This document shows, piece by piece, positions 8,392 through 15,160 of a stretch of 64,000 bases of DNA. Source of the stretch: Actinoplanes missouriensis 431 (GTDB lineage Bacteria; Actinomycetota; Actinomycetes; Mycobacteriales; Micromonosporaceae); NCBI RefSeq assembly GCF_000284295.1, contig NC_017093.1:372001-436000 (forward strand), in the 5' to 3' direction. How positions within the stretch are numbered: position 1 is the first letter of the stretch; the number at the start of each line of letters is the position of its first letter. The notes under the pieces were generated by a model. That model saw nothing but the letters and a program-made list of their open reading frames with translations, was not told where the DNA came from and ran no database searches. The translations under genes and the position numbers were made by a program.

Positions 8392-9003
8392 TTGGGAATG
8401 CTGCGGACCGCGATCTTCGCGGTGCTGTCCGGTTCGCTGACGCTGTCCGCCGCGTCCCCCGCGCCGGCCGCCGAGGTGACGGTGGGTGCCGGGGCCGCTT
8501 TCACGTCGGCGACCGGGACGGTTCTGCACGGAACGGCCACGATCACGGCTGACGGGCTGCCCGACGACGCCACCGGAGTGGTGCTGATCTGGGGTGGCCG
8601 GGAGATCAGCCGGGCGACGGCGAAGCCCTGGGCGCTCACCTGGGACACCAGGAAGACTTTCGGGTACGCCGTGAGCGGCGACTACCGGCTGAAACTGGTC
8701 GTCACCGATCGTGCCGGCCACACCACCGCCCACCACGAGTGGTTCCGCGTCGACAATGCCGGCCCGGAGATCGACGCCACCGGCTTCCCGGCGCGGATCG
8801 GACACGGGCAGGCCGAGCTCGCGGTCCGCGTGCGCGACGCCTCCCGCACGGCTCGCATCGAGTGGCGGGTCGACGGCGAACTGCGCGGCACCGGCGAGCG
8901 TTACCACGCTGACCTGGGCCCCGGCCCGGTCCGGGTGACCGTCGAGGCCTGGGACCGGGTCGGCAACGTCACCTCGCTGACCCGCGATCTGCGTCCCGAT
9001 TGA
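8392..9003 (+). CDS. Short secreted Ig-like protein, array copy 4 (two domains)
   Basis: The 203-residue product has a signal peptide (FAVLSGSLTLSAASPAPAAE) and only two Ig-like domains, corresponding to domains 2 and 3 of its neighbours (SRATAKPWALTWDT, then RIEWRVDGELRG and DRVGN). The first domain, the fourth domain and the lysine-rich C-terminal domain are missing. The TTG at 8392 is preferred over the ATG at 8398 because GAGGGAG (8379-8385) is well spaced and copy 5 uses the aligned TTG. The frame is intact to a clean stop, so it may be a working short form or a deletion remnant. Confidence 0.75.
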   Translation: MGMLRTAIFAVLSGSLTLSAASPAPAAEVTVGAGAAFTSATGTVLHGTATITADGLPDDATGVVLIWGGREISRATAKPWALTWDTRKTFGYAVSGDYRLKLVVTDRAGHTTAHHEWFRVDNAGPEIDATGFPARIGHGQAELAVRVRDASRTARIEWRVDGELRGTGERYHADLGPGPVRVTVEAWDRVGNVTSLTRDLRPD

Positions 9004-9005
9004 GA

Positions 9006-9034
9006 TCGACTTGGGTGAGCAGGAGGATTAAGCT
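9006..9034 (+). promoter_or_regulatory. Array promoter, copy 5: TCGACT, 17-bp spacer, TAAGCT
   Basis: TCGACT (9006-9011) and TAAGCT (9029-9034) reproduce the copy 1 spacing. The -35 element starts three bases after the copy 4 stop codon. The predicted leader carries GGGGAG at 9054-9059. Confidence 0.55.
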
Positions 9035-9064
9035 CCCGGTCAAATTGATCTTCGGGGAGCCACC

Positions 9065-10504
9065 TTGAGCACGTTGCGGACCGCGGTTGTGGCGGCGCTT
9101 TCCACTTCTCTCATCGTCTCGACCGCTGCGCCGGCCCTCGCTGACGAAATCGTCGACGAGGTGAAGCCGGTGATTACCTCAACTGGTCTCACCGAGGGGC
9201 AGTTGATCGGGCTCTCGTCGCGGATCTTCCCGACCGCCACCGATGACACCGGCGTCCAGTACATAGCCGCGCTGATCGGTGGTCGCGGCCGTATGCAGAC
9301 CGTCGAGTCGGTGGCGAAGGACGGGCTGCTGGTGACACCGGGAGTCCAGTACAACAACATGGACGTGGATCTCACGGTGCGTGCCTACGATGCTGCCCGG
9401 AACTACGGCGAGGTCACCACACGAGTCCACGTCGACGCGGTGGCGCCGACAGCCACATTCACGCCGAAATCCGTCAAGCTGAGCGGCACCACCACGATCA
9501 CGGCCTCGGACGTGTCGGATGACGTCACCGAGATCGTCATGAGCCGGAACGGTCAGGAGATCAGCCGGGCGACCGCTGCACCGTGGGTCTTCGGGTGGAA
9601 CACCCGGGCCACGGACCCCGACTACGACGGATATCCGCAGATCAAGTTCACCATCCGTGACCGGGCCGGCAACGTCACCGAGGTCTTCAAGAAGTACCAC
9701 GTCGACAACCGCGGACCCAAGATCGAGGACGTCACGTCGCTGGTCGGGCGCGGCCGGTCCACACTGCGTGCCTGGGTTTCCGACCAGGGCGGAGTCGCTC
9801 GCGTGGAGTGGTGGGTGGACGGCGCGCGGCGTGGCGAGGGGTGGGAGTTCGCCTACGACTTCGGAACCCGGAGCCGGGTCGCCCCGCTCACGGTGAAGGC
9901 CTGGGACAAGTTCGGCAATCTCACCGCCGTCAGTCAGAACGTGGTCGTGGACGCGACCGCGCCCGCGGTCACCTGGATCTCGCCCGCCTCCGGTGCGCTG
10001 GTTCGCGGTGACCGGATCGCGACCTCGATCAAGGCGTCCGACTCGGCCGGTTGGCTCCATGCCGGTCTGGCCGGGGGATATGTGAACAGCGAACCGCCCG
10101 TCGACGCGACCAGCGGCAAGCTGACCGGCGTCCGATACGTCAAGGCCGACGGCAGGTACACGCTCACCTGGAACGTCTATGACCGGGTGGGCAACCGGAC
10201 CACGGTGAGCCGGACCGTGATCGTGGACAACACCAGGGCGAAGCTGACGGTGACCAAGGCGCCGAAGAACAAGGCGAAGGTCAAGGGCACCGTGAAGATC
10301 ACCGCTGCGGCCAGTGACAAGAACGGTGTCGCGAAGGTTCAGCTGCTGGTCAACGGCAAGGTCGTCGCGACCGATGCCAAGGCCGCGTACAAGTTCTCGC
10401 TGAACACCAAGAAGTACGGCAAGAAGATCAAGGTCCAACTGCGGGCGTACGACCGGGCGGGCAACGTGACGACCACGTCCACCCGTACCTGGTATCGCCG
10501 TTGA
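9065..10504 (+). CDS. Secreted Ig-like multidomain protein, array copy 5
   Basis: This 479-residue protein starts at a TTG five bases after GGGGAG. Its signal peptide and first residues (LRTAVVAALSTSLIVSTAAPALADE) closely match copy 1. Five Ig-like domains follow, with DAARN, DRAGN, DKFGN, DRVGN and DRAGN at their ends, and the cationic C-terminal domain closes the protein. Copies 1 and 5 have the most similar N-terminal halves, whereas copies 3 and 5 share the nearly identical 3' end, so the copies look like mosaics. A strong terminator follows directly. Confidence 0.85.
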   Translation: MSTLRTAVVAALSTSLIVSTAAPALADEIVDEVKPVITSTGLTEGQLIGLSSRIFPTATDDTGVQYIAALIGGRGRMQTVESVAKDGLLVTPGVQYNNMDVDLTVRAYDAARNYGEVTTRVHVDAVAPTATFTPKSVKLSGTTTITASDVSDDVTEIVMSRNGQEISRATAAPWVFGWNTRATDPDYDGYPQIKFTIRDRAGNVTEVFKKYHVDNRGPKIEDVTSLVGRGRSTLRAWVSDQGGVARVEWWVDGARRGEGWEFAYDFGTRSRVAPLTVKAWDKFGNLTAVSQNVVVDATAPAVTWISPASGALVRGDRIATSIKASDSAGWLHAGLAGGYVNSEPPVDATSGKLTGVRYVKADGRYTLTWNVYDRVGNRTTVSRTVIVDNTRAKLTVTKAPKNKAKVKGTVKITAAASDKNGVAKVQLLVNGKVVATDAKAAYKFSLNTKKYGKKIKVQLRAYDRAGNVTTTSTRTWYRR

Positions 10505-10518
10505 TCTGAACCGCATGA

Positions 10519-10560
10519 ACGGCCCGGCCCCGGACGACGGGGGCCGGGCCGTTTGCTTTT
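10519..10560 (+). terminator. Rho-independent terminator closing the Ig-like array
   Basis: ACGGCCCGGCCCC (10519-10531) and its exact complement (10540-10552) form a 13-bp stem with an 8-base loop, followed by TTGCTTTT. It lies 15 bases after copy 5. Confidence 0.9.
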
Positions 10561-10576
10561 CCGTCCTTGCGTGTCA

Positions 10577-10610
10577 CACTGTTCTAGAACTGTAGAGTTC
10601 TAGAACAGTG
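10577..10610. promoter_or_regulatory. Perfect 15-4-15 palindrome, likely operator of trpB-trpA-gntR
   Basis: The left half-site CACTGTTCTAGAACT (10577-10591) is separated by GTAG from its exact complement at 10596-10610. Each half contains its own 10-bp palindrome, GTTCTAGAAC (10581-10590 and 10597-10606), 16 bases apart, so two dimers could bind side by side. It ends nine bases before the trpB ATG. The GntR-family regulator at the end of the same operon is the obvious candidate to bind it; that link is inference. Confidence 0.8.
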
Positions 10611-10619
10611 GGGTGCGTC

Positions 10620-11936
10620 ATGTCTGATCTTGTGCTGCCCGCGGAGCGGGTGATGGCGGAGCCGGGGGAGCTCGGACGCTTCGGTGAGCACGGTGGGCGC
10701 TTCGTCCCGGAGTCGCTGGTGCCGGCGTGCGCCCGGCTCGAGGAGGGGTTCCGCGAGGCCTGGTCCGACCCGAGTTTCCACCGTGACCTGGAACGGCTGC
10801 TGACCGTGTACGCCGGGCGGCCGACCGCGCTCACCCCGGCCTGGCGGCTCTCCGCGGAGCTCGGGATCACCGTGCTGCTCAAGCGCGAGGACCTGGCGCA
10901 CACCGGCTCCCACAAGATCAACAATGTTCTCGGTCAGGCGCTGCTGGCCCGCCGGATGGGCAAGACCCGGCTGCTCGCCGAGACCGGCGCCGGCCAGCAC
11001 GGCGTCGCCACCGCGACCGCGGGCGCGCTGCTCGGGCTCGGTGTCACCGTCTACATGGGTGAGAAGGACATCGAGCGGCAGGCGCTGAACGTCTTCCGGA
11101 TGAAGATGCTCGGCGCCGAGGTGGTGCCGGTGACCAGCGGCAGCCGCACGCTCAAGGACGCCACCAGCGAGGCCATGCGGGCGTGGGTCACCTGCCTGGA
11201 CGAGGCGCACTACTGCCTCGGCTCGGTGATGGGGCCTCACCCGTACCCCTGGATGGTCCGGGAATTCCAGCGGGTCATCGGGGACGAGGCGCGGCGGCAG
11301 AGCGCGGCCGAGCTGAGCACCGGGATCCCCGATTACGTGGTCGCGTGCGTGGGTGGCGGCTCCAACGCGGCCGGGACGTTCGCCGGGTTCGCGGACACCG
11401 GCGCGCGGCTGATCGGTGTGGAGGCGGCCGGTGGCGCGGCTGTCGCGTCGGGGCGGACCGGTGTGCTGCACGGCTTCCGGTCATATCTGCTGCAGGACGA
11501 GAATGGGCAGGTCAGCGAGGCGCACTCGATCGCGCCGGGGCTGGACTATCCGGGTGTGGGGCCGGAGCACGCCTACCTCAACGACATCGGCCGGGCTCGT
11601 TACGTCACGGTGAGCGACGAAGAAGTGGTGCCTGCGGTGCATCGGCTCGCCCGTACCGAAGGAATTCTGCCTGCTCTGGAGTCCGCCCATGCGATCGCCT
11701 GGGTGATCCGGGCCGCCGAGTCCGGTGAACTGCCGCCGTTCTCCACCGTGCTCGTGACGCTCTCCGGCCGGGGCGACAAGGACGTGGCGACATTGATGGA
11801 GGCCCCGGCTCCCACGGGGGCCCCGGCTCCCACGGGGGCCCCGGTTCCCACGGGGGCCCCGGTTCCCACGGGGGCCCCGGCTCCCATGGAGGCCCCGGCT
11901 CTCAAGGAGGCCCCGGCTCTCAAGGAGGAACAGTGA
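10620..11936 (+). CDS. trpB: Tryptophan synthase beta subunit with repetitive C-terminal tail
   Basis: The protein (438 residues from the ATG at 10620) condenses indole with serine. PLP is held by the lysine of HTGSHKINN (K99), and the glycine loop GGGSNAAG is present. The N-terminus [15 protein letters not shown] is that of classical TrpB1, which works with TrpA. A GTG at 10608 would extend the frame but lies inside the palindrome, so it is unlikely. After the normal TrpB end (SGRGDKD) comes a non-homologous tail of about 45 residues made of six-residue repeats (GAPAPT/EAPALK). No other trp genes are adjacent, so this may be an additional, separately regulated synthase. Confidence 0.95.
   Translation: MSDLVLPAERVMAEPGELGRFGEHGGRFVPESLVPACARLEEGFREAWSDPSFHRDLERLLTVYAGRPTALTPAWRLSAELGITVLLKREDLAHTGSHKINNVLGQALLARRMGKTRLLAETGAGQHGVATATAGALLGLGVTVYMGEKDIERQALNVFRMKMLGAEVVPVTSGSRTLKDATSEAMRAWVTCLDEAHYCLGSVMGPHPYPWMVREFQRVIGDEARRQSAAELSTGIPDYVVACVGGGSNAAGTFAGFADTGARLIGVEAAGGAAVASGRTGVLHGFRSYLLQDENGQVSEAHSIAPGLDYPGVGPEHAYLNDIGRARYVTVSDEEVVPAVHRLARTEGILPALESAHAIAWVIRAAESGELPPFSTVLVTLSGRGDKDVATLMEAPAPTGAPAPTGAPVPTGAPVPTGAPAPMEAPALKEAPALKEEQ
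11799..11924 (+). repeat. Seven 18-bp tandem repeats at the 3' end of trpB
   Basis: Seven in-frame 18-base units (consensus GGGGCCCCGGCTCCCACG) encode the TrpB tail. The last two carry the variant end CTCAAG, so that with the next codon each creates AAGGAGG. The copy at 11922-11928 is the ribosome binding site of trpA. Confidence 0.92.
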
Positions 11937-12670
11937 AGGGTCTGGTTCCCTATCTGACCGGCGGCATCCGGCCGGACTGGACGCGCTACCTGCGGGAGTA
12001 CGAGCGCAACGGCGCCACCGCGATCGAGATCGGCCTGCCGTTCTCGGATCCGATCCTGGACGGGCCGACGATTCAGGAGGCCTCCGATCGGGCGCTGCGC
12101 GCCGGCGCCTCGGTCGCCACGATCCTCGCGGAGGTCGCCGCCACGAAGATGACCATTCCGCTGATCGCGATGACGTACTACAACCTGGTCGTCCACCGCG
12201 GGCCGGAATTGTTCTGCCGCGAGCTCGCGGACGCCGGCATCACCGGTCTGATCGTGCCGGACCTGCCGATCGACGAGGCGGGCGCCCTCGCCGCAGCCGC
12301 CGAGAAGCACGGCGTCGACCTGACCCTGCTGGCCGCGCCCACCACCCAGCCGGACCGTCTCGCCGAGATCGCCCGGCGCAGTCGCGGCTTCATCTACGCG
12401 ATCTCGGTGATGGGCACCACCGGCGAGCGTGACCAGATCGCCGAATCCGGCATCCGGCTCGCCGGTGAGCTGCGCAGACTCACCGACAAGCCGGTGCTGC
12501 TGGCGTTCGGGATCTCCCGGCCGGAGCACGCGGCGGCCGCCGCCGGTGTCTGCGACGGCGTGGTGGTCGGCGCCGCTCTGATGCGCCGCATCCTGGACGG
12601 CGGGACCCCGGAGGAGTTGGGTGCGGTTCTCGGCGGGTTCCGCAGGGCCCTCGATAGTGTGGCGGTCTGA
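11933..12670 (+). CDS. trpA: Tryptophan synthase alpha subunit
   Basis: This 245-residue TIM-barrel protein splits indole-3-glycerol phosphate. The catalytic acids are visible as E32 ([11 protein letters not shown]) and D43 (DGPTIQEA), and the phosphate loop region includes GISRPEHA. The protein is shorter than usual because it lacks the N-terminal helix that precedes the first barrel strand. The GTG start overlaps the trpB stop (GTGA), with AAGGAGG four bases upstream, so translation is tightly coupled to trpB. Confidence 0.96.
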   Translation: MKGLVPYLTGGIRPDWTRYLREYERNGATAIEIGLPFSDPILDGPTIQEASDRALRAGASVATILAEVAATKMTIPLIAMTYYNLVVHRGPELFCRELADAGITGLIVPDLPIDEAGALAAAAEKHGVDLTLLAAPTTQPDRLAEIARRSRGFIYAISVMGTTGERDQIAESGIRLAGELRRLTDKPVLLAFGISRPEHAAAAAGVCDGVVVGAALMRRILDGGTPEELGAVLGGFRRALDSVAV

Positions 12671-12691
12671 AACGATCGTGACGGGAGGACC

Positions 12692-13381
12692 ATGGCGGAT
12701 CGGGTACCGGCCTATCGGCGCATCGCGACCGACCTGGCCGAGAAGATCCGCGACGGCGTCTACCGTCCCGGGGACGCGTTGCCGGCTCAGCGGGAGCTCA
12801 GCGCCAGTTACGGCGTGACGCTGATGACGCTGCGCCAGGCCTTGCAGGAGCTTCGCGACCAGGGGCTGATCGTGCAGCAGGCGGGCCGGGGCACCTATGT
12901 GACCCCGGCCCATGCCGCCTATCGGGTGGACACCCTGCGCAGCTTCGTCGAGGACCTGCGGGAACAGGGGCACGAGGTGACGACCGTGGTGCTGTCCCTG
13001 GAGAACGGCGTGCTGGAGAGGCTCCGGCTGCTCGACGGGCAACCGGCGATCCACCAGACGTCACGGATCGCCGTGCCGCTCGCGCCTGAGGTGGATTTCC
13101 GGATCGTCTCGCTGTATTCGGCGTTGGCCGAGGCGGGCGCCGTCATCGCCCGGGCCTCCGAGCGGATCGTCCCCGGCCTGCTCCCCGAGGACGTCGCAGG
13201 GTTCCTCGAACGGCCGGCCGGCAGCCCGGTCTTCGTCAGCGAACGCACCACGGTCGGCCTCGACGAGAGGATCCTCGTCGAGGACCGCGCGATCATCCTC
13301 GGTGACCTGATGGAGATCCGCGCCGAGCGGGCCGCCACCCGCCTCTCGCTGCAGTGGGGCAGCTCAGTCGATCTGGGGTAG
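12692..13381 (+). CDS. GntR-family (HutC type) transcriptional regulator
   Basis: The 229-residue protein has an N-terminal winged helix-turn-helix (YRRIATDLAEKIRDGVYRPG, then SYGVTLMTLRQALQEL and GRGTYV) and a C-terminal UTRA ligand domain (about residues 85-225). It starts 21 bases after trpA behind GGGAGG, which makes it the third gene of the operon. HutC-type regulators normally repress their own operon until a small ligand binds. The palindrome at 10577-10610 is the likely target and the ligand could be a tryptophan-pathway metabolite; both are inference. Its last 18 bases overlap the convergent helicase gene. Confidence 0.93.
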   Translation: MADRVPAYRRIATDLAEKIRDGVYRPGDALPAQRELSASYGVTLMTLRQALQELRDQGLIVQQAGRGTYVTPAHAAYRVDTLRSFVEDLREQGHEVTTVVLSLENGVLERLRLLDGQPAIHQTSRIAVPLAPEVDFRIVSLYSALAEAGAVIARASERIVPGLLPEDVAGFLERPAGSPVFVSERTTVGLDERILVEDRAIILGDLMEIRAERAATRLSLQWGSSVDLG

Positions 13382-15025
13382 CGGCGGGCCGAGCACGTCG
13401 TCGGCGTCGACGATCGTGTACGCGTAACCCTGCTCGGCCAGGAAACGCTGCCGGTGCGCCGCGTACTCGGTGTCGATGGTGTCCCGGGAGACGACCGTGT
13501 AGAAGTGCGCCTGCCGGCCGTCGCCCTTGGGCCGCAGCACCCGGCCGAGGCGCTGCGCCTCCTCCTGGCGGGAGCCGAACGTGCCGGAGACCTGGATCGC
13601 CACCGCAGCCTCGGGCAGGTCGATCGAGAAGTTGCCGACCTTGGAGAGCACCAGCGTCCGCAGTGAGCCGTCACGGAACGCGTCGAAGAGCCGTTCCCGC
13701 TCCTTGTTCGTGGTGGAGCCCTGCACGATCGGGGCGTCCAGGTACTCGCCGAGCTCGTGCAACTGGTCCAGGAAGCCGCCGATCACCAGCACCTGCTCGC
13801 CCGGGTGCTTCTCGACCAGGGCCTTGACCACAGGCAATTTGGTACGGGCGGAGGCCGCCACCCGGTAACGCTCCTCGGCCTCGGTCACCGCGTACGCCAT
13901 CCGTTCCGCGTCGGTCAGCGTGACCCGGACCTCGACGCACTCGGCCGGGGCGATCCAGCCCTGCGCCTCGATGTCCTTCCACGGGGCGTCGTAGCGTTTC
14001 GGGCCGATCAGCGAGAAGACGTCACCCTCGCGACCGTCCTCGCGTACCAGGGTGGCGGTGAGGCCGAGCCGGCGGCGGGCCTGCAGGTCCGCGGTGAAGC
14101 GGAAGATCGGCGCGGGCAGCAGGTGCACCTCGTCGTAGATGACCAGGCCCCAGTCGCGGGCGCCGAACAGGTCCAGGTGGGTGAAGGCGCCGCCGCGGCG
14201 CGACGTGAGCACCTGGTACGTCGCGATGGTGACCGGGCGGATCTCCTTGCGCTCGCCGCTGTACTCCCCGATCTCGTCCTCGGTCAGCGACGTCCGCGCG
14301 ATCAGCTCGCGTTTCCACTGCCGGCCGGCGACCGTGTTGGTCACCAGGATCAGGGTCGTCGCTTTCGCCGTCGCCATCGCAGCCGCGCCGACCAGCGTCT
14401 TGCCGGCGCCGCAGGGCAGCACCACCACGCCGGAGCCGCCGGCCCAGAAGCCGTCGACCGCCTCCTGCTGGTACGACCGCAGCGTCCAGCCGTCCTGCGC
14501 GAGGTCGATCTCGTGCGCCTCGCCGTCGACGTAACCGGCCAGGTCCTCGGCCGGCCAGCCGAGTTTCAGCAGCGCCTGCTTGAGCCGGCCGCGCTCCGAG
14601 CCGTGCACCGCGATCGTCTCGTCGTCGATCCGGGCGCCGAGCATGCCGGCCAGCTTCTTCGATTTCGCCACCTCGACCAGCACGATCCTGTCGAGGCCGC
14701 GCAGGACCAGGCCGTGTACCGGGTCGTTCAGCAGCTGCAGACGGCCGTAGCGGTCCATTGTCTCGGCGATGTCCACGAGCAGCGCGTGCGGCACCGGGTA
14801 ACGCGAGAACTTGATGAGCGCGTCGACCACGCTCTCCGCGTCATGGCCGGCGGCCCGCGAGTTCCACAGCCCGAGCGGGGTCAGTCGGTACGTGTGCACG
14901 TGCTCCGGCGAGCGTTCCAGCTCGGCGAAGGGTGCGATTGCCATCCGGCACGCCTGTGCGTCCGGGTGATCCACCTCCAGGAGCAGGGTCTTGTCCGACT
15001 GCACGATCAGTGGTCCGCCGCTCAC
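13364..15025 (-). CDS. XPB-family 3'-5' DNA repair helicase
   Basis: This superfamily 2 helicase (553 residues) matches bacterial XPB. It has an N-terminal damage-recognition-like region (1-170), Walker A PCGAGKT (204-210), DEVH box (298-301), the XPB-specific RED motif (328-330), and a helicase C-terminal domain ending in the QRLGRVLRP arginine-finger motif. The start is the GTG at 15025, behind GGAGGG, not the longer frame upstream. XPB unwinds DNA in repair. In Mycobacterium tuberculosis the homologous gene (Rv0861c) lies next to the homologue of the following gene (Rv0862c), the same arrangement as here. Confidence 0.95.
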   Translation of the reverse strand: MSGGPLIVQSDKTLLLEVDHPDAQACRMAIAPFAELERSPEHVHTYRLTPLGLWNSRAAGHDAESVVDALIKFSRYPVPHALLVDIAETMDRYGRLQLLNDPVHGLVLRGLDRIVLVEVAKSKKLAGMLGARIDDETIAVHGSERGRLKQALLKLGWPAEDLAGYVDGEAHEIDLAQDGWTLRSYQQEAVDGFWAGGSGVVVLPCGAGKTLVGAAAMATAKATTLILVTNTVAGRQWKRELIARTSLTEDEIGEYSGERKEIRPVTIATYQVLTSRRGGAFTHLDLFGARDWGLVIYDEVHLLPAPIFRFTADLQARRRLGLTATLVREDGREGDVFSLIGPKRYDAPWKDIEAQGWIAPAECVEVRVTLTDAERMAYAVTEAEERYRVAASARTKLPVVKALVEKHPGEQVLVIGGFLDQLHELGEYLDAPIVQGSTTNKERERLFDAFRDGSLRTLVLSKVGNFSIDLPEAAVAIQVSGTFGSRQEEAQRLGRVLRPKGDGRQAHFYTVVSRDTIDTEYAAHRQRFLAEQGYAYTIVDADDVLGPPLPQID

Positions 15026-15160
15026 TCGTACACCCTCCGCACCGCGAAAAAGCCGACCCTCCAGTCTGCCACGGAAATCGGGTGCAACATTCCGCGGCGC
15101 CCGCGCGTGTATAGGGAAGCCGGGCCGTGCGCGATACGGGGGCGTGCGGCCCGGCAATAC

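Noticed and set aside
8392..9003. Array copy 4 as a pseudogene
   Set aside because: The frame, signal peptide, ribosome binding site and stop are intact, so it is listed as a short gene, with deletion origin left open.
10577..10610. LexA (SOS) box before trpB
   Set aside because: The GAAC and GTTC words are separated by six bases, whereas the actinobacterial LexA box needs four, and the larger perfect palindrome fits a dimeric GntR-type site better.
11799..11924. CRISPR array or coding for a separate peptide
   Set aside because: The units are directly adjacent with no spacers and continue the trpB frame. The other short tandem repeats in the window are rejected as CRISPR for the same reason.
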